NCBI GenBank assembly: GCA_035496935.1
Contig: DATJED010000018.1
Span: 62,001-126,000, forward strand
Source of the DNA: Pseudopedobacter sp035496935
GTDB taxonomy: Bacteria; Bacteroidota; Bacteroidia; Sphingobacteriales; Sphingobacteriaceae
Direction of reading: 5' to 3'
Length of the DNA stretch: 64,000 bases
A model generated the notes under the pieces. That model was not told the origin of the DNA. It made no database searches and saw only the letters and a program-made list of their open reading frames with translations. The first letter of the stretch is position 1; every line of letters begins with the position of its first letter. The translations under genes and the position numbers were made by a program. Positions 9,285 through 17,977 of the stretch are shown here, one piece after another.

Positions 9285-10306
9285 AGAATTCCTTATTTAT
9301 AGATGCGGCATTTTCAAGACAAACAGAGCGTCCACCGGTTTGGATGATGCGCCAGGCAGGTCGTTTTATGCCCGAGTATTGGGAAATTAAGAACAAATAC
9401 TCGTTTTTAGAAATGTGCAAAACACCCGAAATTGCTGCGGATGTAACCATGTTGCCTGTTGATTTATTAGGAATTGATGCCGCTATTTTGTTTTGCGATA
9501 TTCTGGTAACCGGCGAGGCAATGGGTGGCGATTTAAGCTTTACCCAAGGCGTAGGGCCAAAGTTCGCCAATCCAATAAAAAACGAAAAAGACATCGACAA
9601 TTTAAATGTTGAGGTAATGGATGAGCTTCAATACGTTGCTGATGCCATTAAAGTTATTCAACAGCGTTTAAACGGTTCTATTCCGTTAATTGGTTTTGCC
9701 GGTGCGCCTTTTACGGTAATGAGCTATTTAATTGAAGGTGGTTCTTCAAAGGATTTTAAGCTGACTAAACTTTTTATCCATAACCAGCCGTTGTTGGCTC
9801 ATAAATTATTGAGCAAAATTGCTGCGGTTACCATTGATTATTTAAACTTACAAATTGCTGCCGGCGTTAACGCGGTGCAGTTATTTGATAGCTGGGCACT
9901 TTCTTTATGTTGGGATGATTATAAGGAGTTTTCGCATAATTATAACGCAGAAATTATCTCTAAACTAAACAGAAAAGATATTCCGGTGATTTCTTTTTGC
10001 AAAGGAAGTTCCGTTTTTGCGCCCTTAATGGCAGAAGCAAAACCAGATGTAATTTCTATAGATTGGAATGCTGATTTAAAAGATATCAAAGGCCGTATTC
10101 CATCAAATATCGCTGTTCAAGGAAATCTGGATCCACATATTTTATATGCAGATAAACACGTAATAAAAGAACGGATCCACCGTCTGTTTGAGCGGATGCG
10201 TGGTGAAAACGGATTTATTTTTAATTTAGGTCATGGCATAATGCCCGATATTCCTTTTGATAACGTAAAATATGCTATTGATGTGGTAAAGGAGTTTAGG
10301 TATTAG
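9281..10306 (+). CDS. hemE: Uroporphyrinogen decarboxylase
   Basis: HemE removes four carboxyl groups from uroporphyrinogen III to give coproporphyrinogen III. The 341-residue protein opens with the signature RPPVWMMRQAGRFMPEYW and contains GFAGAPFTVMSYLIEG, the substrate-site Asp in QLFDSWA and the ending FNLGHGIMPDIP. It starts by ATGA overlap with the TPR protein, indicating translational coupling. The stop codon lies inside the left arm of a long inverted repeat. Confidence 0.96.
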   Translation: MKNSLFIDAAFSRQTERPPVWMMRQAGRFMPEYWEIKNKYSFLEMCKTPEIAADVTMLPVDLLGIDAAILFCDILVTGEAMGGDLSFTQGVGPKFANPIKNEKDIDNLNVEVMDELQYVADAIKVIQQRLNGSIPLIGFAGAPFTVMSYLIEGGSSKDFKLTKLFIHNQPLLAHKLLSKIAAVTIDYLNLQIAAGVNAVQLFDSWALSLCWDDYKEFSHNYNAEIISKLNRKDIPVISFCKGSSVFAPLMAEAKPDVISIDWNADLKDIKGRIPSNIAVQGNLDPHILYADKHVIKERIHRLFERMRGENGFIFNLGHGIMPDIPFDNVKYAIDVVKEFRY

Positions 10307-10457
10307 ATAGTTAGGTGGTCGGGTTTTTATTTTTTAGGCTTATAGAATGTATAAAACTGCTCTCATCTGTATTCAGAAATCAATAATCGAACCCTCTAAA
10401 AATAATCTAAATCAACTAGTCCTAACTACCTAACAAACGAACCACCTAACAATCTAA
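10303..10457. repeat. Inverted repeat filling the hemE-hemJ gap
   Basis: TTAGATAGTTAGGTGGT (10303-10319) is matched in inverse orientation by ACCACCTAACAATCTAA (10441-10457), 16 of 17 positions. A third related unit, CTAACTACCTAACAAACGA, lies just before the right arm. The left arm covers the hemE stop codon and the right arm ends two bases before the hemJ start codon. The arrangement could form a large stem-loop in the transcript; I see no T-run, so it is not a standard terminator. Confidence 0.65.
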
Positions 10458-10459
10458 AC

Positions 10460-10999
10460 ATGTACAGATACATACTTGCTATTCATATTATTTTTGTAGT
10501 GAGCTGGATGGCCGGTTTGTTCTATATCGTACGTTTATTTATTTATCATACCGAAGCCAACAATAAGCCGGAACAGGAACGCTTGATTTTGCAAAAGCAG
10601 TTTCAGGTAATGGAAAGTAAACTCTGGAATATCATTACCACACCGGCAATGATTTTATCGGTTTGCGCCGGTTTGACAATGCTTTATTTAAATCCGGGAT
10701 TGCTACACACCGATTGGATGTGGGTAAAACTGGCCTTCGTTACCGGATTGCTGATTTATCATTTTATGTGTGCCGGAATTATTGCACAGTTGAAAAATGG
10801 CGGGTTCTGGCTAACAAGTACTCAACTCCGTTTGTGGAACGAGCTTGCGACCATTTTTTTAGTCGCCATAGTTTTTACGGTGATTTTGAAAAGCGCAATC
10901 GACTGGATTTATGGTTTGGTAGGTTTAGTGATTTTCGCTGTTGTGATTATGATGGCAGTAAAGATTTATAAAAAATCCAGAGAAAAAAACAAGGTGTAA
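10460..10999 (+). CDS. hemJ: HemJ-type protoporphyrinogen IX oxidase
   Basis: A 179-residue integral membrane protein of the UPF0093/HemJ family, which oxidises protoporphyrinogen IX to protoporphyrin IX and is the usual form where HemG and HemY are absent. Visible are His9 in LAIHIIFVVSWMAGLFYIVRLF and Lys90 in WMWVKLAFV, matching the conserved His and Lys reported as essential in the family. I count four to five membrane helices (about 4-28, 57-77, 88-108, 128-147 and 150-170). Its position after hemE fits its step in the pathway. The gap to hemE is filled by an inverted repeat, so it may have separate expression control. Confidence 0.9.
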   Translation: MYRYILAIHIIFVVSWMAGLFYIVRLFIYHTEANNKPEQERLILQKQFQVMESKLWNIITTPAMILSVCAGLTMLYLNPGLLHTDWMWVKLAFVTGLLIYHFMCAGIIAQLKNGGFWLTSTQLRLWNELATIFLVAIVFTVILKSAIDWIYGLVGLVIFAVVIMMAVKIYKKSREKNKV

Positions 11000-11039
11000 C
11001 CTCGCTGTCTACGACTTTAATATTTCGAGTTTTCAATTT

Positions 11040-11615
11040 TTATAACGCAGCTTTCACCAAATAAGGCAAAATTTCCTTTTGGAAAGAAATAAAATTCTTA
11101 CGAACATCGGCATCGCTAACAGAGGTAAAAGCAAAAGAAAAAATAATGCTTTTGCTGGATTTAATTAAAAACCGCAATCTTTCTGGATAGGTTTCATCGA
11201 TATTTAACTCCTCAATGCCCAAAAATTCCTGATAAAGTAAGCGCTCCAGTTCATCCGAAAGATTCTTTAAAAATTCCTGTGCATTGGCAGATTCTCTGAT
11301 GAAATCCCAGCCGATAAACTCGTTGCAGACGGTATATGAAAGTTTGCTTACTCTTAAAATCAATAAAGTTAAATGTTCTTCTTTGTTAATGTTTTTGCTA
11401 TCCTGATGAACCAAATCGTTGATGCTTACTTTCAAATAATCCATCAAAATGGCGTGTAAAACCAGTTCCTTGCTTTCAAAATATTTATAAATCGTGGCCT
11501 TTGCTATTTTAGCTCTTTTGGCAATTTCATTTACGCTGGTTTTATGGTAACCATATTTACGGAAAAGATCTTGAGCGGCTTTTTTTATACTTTCTTTGAT
11601 TTTATCTACTTCCAT
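11040..11615 (-). CDS. TetR/AcrR-family transcriptional regulator
   Basis: A 191-residue regulator. The N-terminal helix-turn-helix domain (about 8-55) shows AAQDLFRKYGYHKTSVNEIAKRAKIAKATIYKYF and KELVLHAIL, typical of TetR. The C-terminal ligand domain is not recognisable in detail. It is the last gene of a minus-strand run after pheS and the Rieske-like lipoprotein, with a three-base gap to the latter. No efflux pump or other obvious target is adjacent. It converges with hemJ. Confidence 0.9.
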   Translation of the reverse strand: MEVDKIKESIKKAAQDLFRKYGYHKTSVNEIAKRAKIAKATIYKYFESKELVLHAILMDYLKVSINDLVHQDSKNINKEEHLTLLILRVSKLSYTVCNEFIGWDFIRESANAQEFLKNLSDELERLLYQEFLGIEELNIDETYPERLRFLIKSSKSIIFSFAFTSVSDADVRKNFISFQKEILPYLVKAAL

Positions 11616-11618
11616 AAA

Positions 11619-12035
11619 TTAATTGTAAATTCTAATTTGCGAGCTGGTTTCAGTGACTAGATATTTTTTTAGAGGACGTGTCGCTGGGCCATGGAGAGAA
11701 GATCCAGAACCATCTTTCAAATTAAAAAAAGAGTCTGAACAGGGGTCCGTCGCAATTGTACTTGGCTCATTAACATTTACAGCGCACTTACCGTCTGGAT
11801 TATAGGTGCTACACCTATCATAAGCAACTAATTGCCCTGTCTCTGTTCGATATAGAATAATCCCCGCTACACCACCTTTTAATAGCACATAACCACCGGC
11901 ACCAGTGAGTTCCGTAAATCTGTTAGCTGTAATGCTTATATCTACCGGAACATCATCAATATAATTCCCTTCCTTACCGCAAGATTGAGCCGATAAAAGT
12001 ATAATTACAGAAAAGAATTGAATTAGTTTTTTCAT
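11619..12035 (-). CDS. Lipoprotein with degenerate Rieske-like fold
   Basis: A 138-residue lipoprotein with a signal peptide and lipobox ending at Cys19 (LLSAQSC). The body resembles a small Rieske domain: GIILYRTETGQLVAYDRCSTYNP corresponds to the strand and first cluster-binding loop, and DPCSDSFFNLKDG...LHGPATRPLKKY to the second loop with its usual Gly-Pro-Ala and Pro-Leu-Lys-Tyr ending. Neither loop keeps the full Cys-x-His and Cys-x-x-His ligand set: the first has Cys-Ser-Thr and the second Cys-Ser-Asp-Ser. It probably cannot bind a standard 2Fe-2S cluster. The start is one base from the pheS stop, so it is co-transcribed with pheS. Function is unknown. Confidence 0.8.
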   Translation of the reverse strand: MKKLIQFFSVIILLSAQSCGKEGNYIDDVPVDISITANRFTELTGAGGYVLLKGGVAGIILYRTETGQLVAYDRCSTYNPDGKCAVNVNEPSTIATDPCSDSFFNLKDGSGSSLHGPATRPLKKYLVTETSSQIRIYN

Positions 12036-12036
12036 T

Positions 12037-13089
12037 TTAAATCACTTCGGTTTGGAACTGTTTCAAGAAACGAACATCGTTCTCAGAAAACAAACGCAAA
12101 TCCTTAATCTGATATTTTAAATTGGTGATTCTTTCGATGCCCATTCCAAAAGCAAAACCGGTATATTTTTTAGAATCGATGTTGACGTTATCCAAAACGT
12201 TCGGATCTATCATTCCGCAACCTAAAATTTCTACCCAGCCACTGTGTTTACACATCTGGCAACCGGCGCCTTTGCAAATGGTGCAAGAAATATCCATTTC
12301 GGCAGACGGTTCTGTGAAAGGAAAATAAGATGGGCGGAAACGTACTTTAGTGCCTTCGCCATATAATTCCTGAACAAAATAATATAGGGTTTGCTTTAGA
12401 TCGGCAAAAGAAACGTTTTCATCCACGTAAAGTCCTTCAACCTGATGAAAAAAGCAATGCGCCCTTGCAGAAATAGCTTCGTTACGGTAAACTCTTCCGG
12501 GCATTAGGGCTCTAAAAGGTGGTTTACCAGCCTCCATTAAGCGGACTTGTACTGATGAAGTGTGGGTACGTAAAGCGTAAGCACTTTTTTCTTCCGGTTT
12601 ATCAGATTCCTGTTGTGGTTGTTGAACAAAAAAAGTATCCTGCATATCTCTGGCCGGATGTTCTTCAGGGAAATTAAGTGCCGAGAAGTTATGCCAATCG
12701 TCTTCAATCTCTGGCCCTTCGGCTAAAACAAAACCTAGGCGTTTAAAGATTTCTACAATTTCTTTTCGTACTAAATTTAGTGGGTGGCGACCGCCGATCT
12801 CAAATCCTTCGCCCGGCAAGGTTAAATCGTCTTTGTTGGCTTGTGCAGCGCTGGCGGTAAAAGTATCCTTATAATCGTTAAACTTAGCTTCTGCCAATTG
12901 TTTAAACTGATTTAGTACCTTTCCTAAAACCCGCTTTTCTTCGGGTGATACGGCTTTAAACTCGTCAAACAAATCTTTTACGATGCCTTTTGTACCTAAA
13001 AATTTGATGCGGAAGCTTTCTAATTCTTCTGCCGTTTTGGGTTCAAAAGCATTGATTTCGGCGGTGTATTGAGTGATTTTAGACTGCAT
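12037..13089 (-). CDS. pheS: Phenylalanyl-tRNA synthetase alpha subunit
   Basis: PheS carries the catalytic domain of the (alpha-beta)2 enzyme that charges tRNA-Phe. The roughly 350-residue protein has an N-terminal coiled-coil arm (about 1-90) and the class II catalytic core: GGRHPLNLV, motif 2 region TSSVQVRLME and RVYRNEAISARAHCFFHQVEGLYV, and motif 3 region GFAFGMGIERI. I start at ATG 13089; an upstream in-frame ATG (13107) adds only six residues. The sequence CAAATTTA (TAAATTTG on this strand) at 13096-13103 is a possible -7 element, which would leave almost no leader. The pheT partner is not in the window. Confidence 0.96.
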   Translation of the reverse strand: MQSKITQYTAEINAFEPKTAEELESFRIKFLGTKGIVKDLFDEFKAVSPEEKRVLGKVLNQFKQLAEAKFNDYKDTFTASAAQANKDDLTLPGEGFEIGGRHPLNLVRKEIVEIFKRLGFVLAEGPEIEDDWHNFSALNFPEEHPARDMQDTFFVQQPQQESDKPEEKSAYALRTHTSSVQVRLMEAGKPPFRALMPGRVYRNEAISARAHCFFHQVEGLYVDENVSFADLKQTLYYFVQELYGEGTKVRFRPSYFPFTEPSAEMDISCTICKGAGCQMCKHSGWVEILGCGMIDPNVLDNVNIDSKKYTGFAFGMGIERITNLKYQIKDLRLFSENDVRFLKQFQTEVI

Positions 13090-13231
13090 AAGGCACAAAT
13101 TTAACAAAAAAAGTCTCTTTAATTTTAGAATAAATTTTGTGAGGTAACGGGAGTGTAAATTTTAGTTTAGCAACTCTCTGTGGATGTGAGTCTCAATAAG
13201 AATATAAATGAATCTCAATTATTGCAGAGTC

Positions 13232-15826
13232 TTAAATCAGCATCGCAACCAAGCCAGTCCAGCCGGTTTGATGGCTTGCGCCTAAACCTTTTCCGTTGTC
13301 TCCGTTAAAATACTCGTGAAATAGAATGTAATCTTTAAAATGCGGGTCTTGCTGTAATTTTTTGTTATCGCCAAAAACTGCTCTTTTTCCATCTTTATCT
13401 TTTAAAAAGATAGCAGTCAATCTTTTGGAAACATGGTTGGCAGCTTCTTTTATGGTGGTGTAATTTCCGGAGCCTGTTGGCATTTCTATCTTAAAGTCAT
13501 CGCCATAATAATCATGAAAGCGGTGCATAGCTTCTATCAGCAAATAATTTACCGGCATCCAAATCGGGCCACGCCAGTTACTGTTTCCTCCAAACATTCC
13601 TGTATCGCTTTCGGCGGGCGTATATTTTACTGTAAAAGTTTCGCCACCAAGCTCAAAAATAAATGGGTTCTCCTCATAAATTTTGGAAATGGATCGAACA
13701 CCAAAATCCGATAAGAATTCGTTTTTATCCAGCATTCTGCGAAGCAAACATTTCATCCGATGGCCGCGAAGCAAGCTCAACAACTGAAGATTTCCTTCGT
13801 TGTTTTTGCCTTCCCAATTACTTACTAAACGGGCTAAATCAGGACGCTGGTTTGTAAACCATTTTATATGTGAAACTAATTGAGGTAATTTTTTCCAATT
13901 GCGTTCTTCAATTACTTCTACCGCAATAAGAGGCAGTAAACCTACCAAAGTTCTTAGTCTTAACCGTTTCCAATCGCCATCGTTAGTGTGCAACATATCG
14001 TAATAAAAGCCGTCTTCTTCGTCCCAAAGTCCAGCGTCCTCTACGTTGTTCATGTTGGCCATGGCCCCTGCGATATAAAAGAAATGTTCAGAAAATTTCA
14101 CTGCCATATCCTCGTAAACATGGTTATGGTAAGATAGCTCCATGGCAATCCGCATCATGTTAAGCGCATACATTGCCATCCAGGCGGTGCCGTCAGATTG
14201 TTCTAAAACGCCACCGCCGGGTAAGGGTTTGCTTCGGTCGAAAACTCCGATATTATCCAAACCCAAAAAGCCGCCTTCAAAAATGTTGTTATCCTCAATA
14301 TCTTTTCTGTTTACCCACCACGTGAAATTGAGCAGCATTTTATGGAACATTTTCTCAAGAAAAACCAGATCTCCTTTGCCGGTGCTTTCTTTTTCTATTT
14401 GATAGATTTTCCATGCCGCCCAAGAATGTACCGGGGGATTTACGTCACTAAAATTCCACTCGTAAGCCGGAAACTGACCGTTTGGATGCATATAGCGTTC
14501 GGTAATTAGCAAAAGGATTTGCTGTTTTGCGAAGTCGATATCAATACTTGCCAAGGGGATGCAATGAAAAGCCAGGTCCCAAGCCGCAAACCACGGATAT
14601 TCCCAATTATCGGGCATAGAAATAATGTCCGAGGCCATTAAATGTTTCCAATCGAGGTTTCGGCCAAACTGGTGACCAATAGGAGGTTTTGGTTCGCCTT
14701 TGTCGCCATGTAGCCATTGGTTTACATAATAGCAATAAAACTGCTTGCTCCATAACATTCCGGCCCAAGCCTGCCTTTGCACAAGTTTTTCATCATCGGT
14801 TTTTCCTTTTTGCTTTTCAGCGTAAAAATCGTCGGCCAGTGAAAGCTGACTTTTAAAAATTTTATCAAAGTCTTTGAAAGGAGCACTATTTTTTTTGTTG
14901 ATCAGACGCAATTTAATGGTGATACTACTTTTTGCAGGGATTTGCTTTTGGTAATAAATAGCGACTTTAGTACCGTTTTGCTGTGTATTTACGGCATCTT
15001 TTTTCCCGTAAACCACATAATCATTAATTGCATCTTTTACATGTGCATATGTGTTTGGGGCGTTGTATAGTCTTTTATAATTGGTTTCGTTTTCAGTAAA
15101 TAAAAATGGCGCCTCTTTCTCTAAATAGCAGTAATAATTGCCTAATTTTTTTGTTTGTAGCATTAAAACACTGCTGTCTAAAGGAGAAATAACTGGGCGG
15201 TTGTTTTCTTTCCAATCCAAGGAATTTCTGAACCAAAGTGTTGGCAAAAAATGTAGCGTTGCTTCTTCATCGCCACGGTTATGGATAGTATATTGGATTA
15301 AAATGTCGTTTTCTGTGTTTTTTGCATACCCTGTAAAAACATCAAAATATTTATCATCATTAAATAAACCGGTATCACTCAACTCAAATTCGGGATCTTG
15401 TTTTCCTCGCTTCCTGTTCTCATCTAAAAGTTGTTGGTATGGAAACTCGCCTTGCGGATATTTGTACAGAAATTTCATGTAACTGTGCGAGGGAACGTTA
15501 TCTAAATAATAATAAAGCTCTTTTACGTCCTCGCCATGGTTTCCTTCGGGATTGGTTAATCCAAAAAGACGTTCTTTTAAAATCGGGTCTTTTCCGTTCC
15601 AATAAGAAGTTGCCAAACACAAAATCTGTTGGTCATCGCTAATTCCGCCAATTCCTTCCTCGCCCCAGCGATATGCTTTGCTTCGGGCCATATCATGCGA
15701 GATATAATTCCAAGCATCGCCATTGGCACTATAATCTTCTCTAACTGTTCCCCATTGCCTTTCTGATAAATAAGGACCCCATTTTCTCCAGCTCTGAGGT
15801 TTGCTGAGTTTGGCAGTTTCTTTCAT
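13232..15826 (-). CDS. GH63-type glucosidase (MGH1-like glycoside hydrolase)
   Basis: An 864-residue protein without signal peptide, so probably cytoplasmic. The N-terminus (SERQWGTVREDYSANGDAWNYISHDMARS) and the long beta-rich part resemble cytoplasmic GH63-like glucosidases. The C-terminal (alpha/alpha)6 barrel begins near residue 350 and shows GHQFGRNLDWKHLMA, DNWEYPWFAAWDLAFH, FPAYEWNFSDVNPPVHSWA, NSNWRGPIWMPVNYLL and HEYFNGDNGKG, where acidic residues supply the catalytic pair. Substrates of this group include glucosylglycerate-, mannosylglycerate- or glucose-containing oligosaccharides, and the exact one cannot be told here. The gene stands alone between pheS and the DUF1330 gene. Confidence 0.85.
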   Translation of the reverse strand: MKETAKLSKPQSWRKWGPYLSERQWGTVREDYSANGDAWNYISHDMARSKAYRWGEEGIGGISDDQQILCLATSYWNGKDPILKERLFGLTNPEGNHGEDVKELYYYLDNVPSHSYMKFLYKYPQGEFPYQQLLDENRKRGKQDPEFELSDTGLFNDDKYFDVFTGYAKNTENDILIQYTIHNRGDEEATLHFLPTLWFRNSLDWKENNRPVISPLDSSVLMLQTKKLGNYYCYLEKEAPFLFTENETNYKRLYNAPNTYAHVKDAINDYVVYGKKDAVNTQQNGTKVAIYYQKQIPAKSSITIKLRLINKKNSAPFKDFDKIFKSQLSLADDFYAEKQKGKTDDEKLVQRQAWAGMLWSKQFYCYYVNQWLHGDKGEPKPPIGHQFGRNLDWKHLMASDIISMPDNWEYPWFAAWDLAFHCIPLASIDIDFAKQQILLLITERYMHPNGQFPAYEWNFSDVNPPVHSWAAWKIYQIEKESTGKGDLVFLEKMFHKMLLNFTWWVNRKDIEDNNIFEGGFLGLDNIGVFDRSKPLPGGGVLEQSDGTAWMAMYALNMMRIAMELSYHNHVYEDMAVKFSEHFFYIAGAMANMNNVEDAGLWDEEDGFYYDMLHTNDGDWKRLRLRTLVGLLPLIAVEVIEERNWKKLPQLVSHIKWFTNQRPDLARLVSNWEGKNNEGNLQLLSLLRGHRMKCLLRRMLDKNEFLSDFGVRSISKIYEENPFIFELGGETFTVKYTPAESDTGMFGGNSNWRGPIWMPVNYLLIEAMHRFHDYYGDDFKIEMPTGSGNYTTIKEAANHVSKRLTAIFLKDKDGKRAVFGDNKKLQQDPHFKDYILFHEYFNGDNGKGLGASHQTGWTGLVAMLI

Positions 15827-15934
15827 GTCTGAGATTAGATGTCAATAATTATTCCTTTTTTGGCGAGGTTTGGTCTCGAATTTAAACAAGGAAATGGTAG
15901 GAGAACAAGGTTGGATTTAATGCACCAAGAAATT

Positions 15935-16237
15935 TTAGATTTGAATTCCTTGGATTAAAATGGAAGTATTTATTGCCTGTTCTTTAAGATGTAAAAAACG
16001 TTTTCTTTCCTCATCTTCTTTAAAACCTTCGAAATCTTTAACGGTTTGGAATTCTACCAAATGAATTTCATAGGGCTTTTCGATATTACTCTCTATAAAA
16101 TTGCTTTCTGCCGGTCTTACTCGTAATAAAAGCCTTCCGTTATATTTTGAAATGGTTGGGATGGCGATGTTTTCAAATTCGTCGAAAATTTTTTCTTGTC
16201 CGTTTATAATATAAATCAGTTGTGTGATGAAAATCAT
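15935..16237 (-). CDS. DUF1330-like small protein
   Basis: A 100-residue soluble protein resembling the DUF1330 ferredoxin-like alpha/beta fold: IFITQLIYIINGQEKIFDEFENIAIPTISKYNGRLL, then a conserved EIHLVEF strand and phenylalanine-rich segment. Related dimeric alpha/beta-barrel proteins act as small oxygenases or isomerases, but no catalytic residue can be assigned here. It starts ten bases after the RDD-protein gene, so the two probably share a transcript. Confidence 0.65.
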   Translation of the reverse strand: MIFITQLIYIINGQEKIFDEFENIAIPTISKYNGRLLLRVRPAESNFIESNIEKPYEIHLVEFQTVKDFEGFKEDEERKRFLHLKEQAINTSILIQGIQI

Positions 16238-16247
16238 TATAGTTTTA

Positions 16248-16856
16248 TTAAATCAATCTATCTTTTACCACCAGCGTTTCTGCCAATTTATCATGCAAAG
16301 CCTGTTGCTTTTTGTTGAGAAACAAATATAAATACCCGGCAAAAAACGGTAAAGTACTCAAGATTTTTGAAAGATTTCTGTTGATGATTTGTTTGAGCGA
16401 TGGCTTTAAACCTTGTGTATCTGTAACTTTTATGGAGAGCAATTTTTTGCCGATGGTTGCTTGTTGGTAGTTTTCCATGTAAATATTGTAAAACATTTTA
16501 AGGAACGGGAGCAATAATATCCCGCTTATGATATTTTGTTGCGTAGCGTTTTGGTCTGCCACATAAAGCGCCACCAATAGTTCAAAAAAAGCAAAAATCC
16601 CGAAGACGATAAACCAATCAATAGCAGTTGCCAACAAACGCAAATCAAAACCGGCGTAATATTGCGGAGCAGTAAATTCTTTTGCGAAGCCTAACAGTGT
16701 ACGTAATTCTTCAATTTCATGCGCTTCTTTATAGTCATCCATTTCCGGAGTTTTTAAAAATGAATGTGGCTTAATAGGTTCATTTTTTAATTCTTCGAGT
16801 GTGAAAGGCCCGGTTGGTTTTCCGTTAACAACCAGATAGTAAGAATTTTGGCTCAT
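16248..16856 (-). CDS. RDD-family membrane protein with GYF_2 domain
   Basis: A 202-residue protein. Residues 5-55 match a GYF_2 domain (YYLVVNGKPTGPFTLEELKNEPIKPHSFL), usually a peptide-binding module. Residues about 65-195 are an RDD domain: YAGFDLRLLATAIDWFIVFGIFAF carries the Arg-Asp pair, and a later segment TIGKKLLSIKVTDTQG is the typical loop between helices. Three or four membrane helices are visible. RDD proteins are thought to move small solutes or ions; the substrate is not known. It has no carboxypeptidase or peptidase neighbour to suggest a role. Confidence 0.85.
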   Translation of the reverse strand: MSQNSYYLVVNGKPTGPFTLEELKNEPIKPHSFLKTPEMDDYKEAHEIEELRTLLGFAKEFTAPQYYAGFDLRLLATAIDWFIVFGIFAFFELLVALYVADQNATQQNIISGILLLPFLKMFYNIYMENYQQATIGKKLLSIKVTDTQGLKPSLKQIINRNLSKILSTLPFFAGYLYLFLNKKQQALHDKLAETLVVKDRLI

Positions 16857-16876
16857 TATTTTGGCACATAATTTTT

Positions 16877-17003
16877 AAACCACATAGAAATATAGGCATT
16901 CAATTTACGAAAGGTTTTATAGCCACACACAGTTGGCTGAAGCAAGCTTTAACCAACAATGTCGTCCTTTGAGTTTTATAAAGTCTATATATTTATGTGG
17001 TTT
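16877..17003. repeat. 127-bp element with 19-bp terminal inverted repeats
   Basis: The left arm AAACCACATAGAAATATAG (16877-16895) matches the inverse of the right arm CTATATATTTATGTGGTTT (16985-17003) at 17 of 19 positions. The interior is non-coding. It occupies most of the 174-base gap between two minus-strand genes. Form and size fit a MITE-like or REP-like intergenic repeat. Confidence 0.7.
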
Positions 17004-17030
17004 CATTTTTTTTAACGCACTTAACTCATT

Positions 17031-17975
17031 TTAATAGCGTTTCACTTCAAAATCACTCAATCCACCTTTTAGGTTGATCATAATTTTATTTGTTGCCGAG
17101 CTGTAATTTGGAGATGTAAAAGTTCCGTCTTCCGCTTTTGAAAAGCCCGGGAAATCTTTTGCAGATAAACCCGTTTTAGTATTTATTTTACAGCCCGATG
17201 CTGTAGGAATAAAAATGCTAACCTTGGAAATTCCGGTTTCTGCCGATAAATTAACATCATTATACAAAGCGCCTAATTTTACTTGAAAATCTGCTGCACC
17301 GCCTTTAATATTAATTTCCTTTACGCGGTTGTTACTTAAATCAAAATCTGCTTTTCCGGCGCCCATATTTAAGTTTATGCTCCATAATGGCATCGGATGG
17401 ATTTTCATCTCCACTTTACTCAAATCGGTATCGTCAAAATCGAAGCTATTGTTTTTGTTTTTCGAGTTGAAGTTTAAAACAACGGAGCTGTCTGCGTCGG
17501 TTTTGCGTAGGTAATAACGGTTTTGATTTTTTTGAGTAGATGATTCAAACAGATCTTTGTCGCCGTTTTTAATAATAAACTTACTTGCACCACCATTGAT
17601 GTTTAAAGTTGCAGTTTTAAATTTCGCATCGAAATCTTCCTGATAAAAAGATTTACCCTCTGAGGTTACGGTGTCAACTTCTTCATTATCATCATCAAAA
17701 TTGTAAGACCAATGCCTGCTGATAGTTCTTGGAGCGTCTAAATTTGCGTAAACCAATAAGCCCAGTGCAAAAACCGTTGTTAAAATTACCAGCCACTTTC
17801 CGGTATTAGAATCTGACCTAGAGAAAATGATGTTTATACCCATCACAATAAGGATAATCGGCCAAAACTTCCAGATATAACTCCAGCTAAAATCAATGAT
17901 ACCGTAATTCTCTAATAGGAAAACACTTCCAATAAAAATGAAAATAATGCCCCACGAAATTTTACTTGCTCTCAT
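17031..17975 (-). CDS. LiaF-like envelope stress membrane protein (DUF5668)
   Basis: A 314-residue protein. Residues 1-85 hold membrane helices with the pattern WGIIFIFIGSVFLLENYGIIDF and WKFWPIILIVMGINIIF, the LiaF-type transmembrane domain. After a linker (about 90-115) the remainder is a beta-rich adhesin-like domain, with repeated strand patterns (NINGGASKFII, NLMNMGAG-like segments, IKGGAADFQVKLG, NLKGGLSDFEV). In LiaF of Firmicutes this architecture senses or restrains envelope stress kinases. It is separated by two bases from the PspC-domain gene upstream, so the two form one unit. No kinase gene is adjacent, so the partner is unknown. Confidence 0.85.
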   Translation of the reverse strand: MRASKISWGIIFIFIGSVFLLENYGIIDFSWSYIWKFWPIILIVMGINIIFSRSDSNTGKWLVILTTVFALGLLVYANLDAPRTISRHWSYNFDDDNEEVDTVTSEGKSFYQEDFDAKFKTATLNINGGASKFIIKNGDKDLFESSTQKNQNRYYLRKTDADSSVVLNFNSKNKNNSFDFDDTDLSKVEMKIHPMPLWSINLNMGAGKADFDLSNNRVKEINIKGGAADFQVKLGALYNDVNLSAETGISKVSIFIPTASGCKINTKTGLSAKDFPGFSKAEDGTFTSPNYSSATNKIMINLKGGLSDFEVKRY

Positions 17976-17977
17976 GT

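Noticed and set aside
10303..10457. CRISPR-like array
   Set aside because: The repeated units are short, degenerate, partly inverted and without regular spacers; no cas gene is present in the window.
10663..10971. 102-codon + strand frame inside hemJ
   Set aside because: It is an alternative frame of the hemJ gene, whose own product has clear family motifs and membrane helices.
13096..13103. Promoter giving a leaderless pheS transcript
   Set aside because: CAAATTTA matches the -7 consensus in reverse, but there is no -33 element at the expected distance and the region is AT-rich, so I mention it only as a possibility under pheS.
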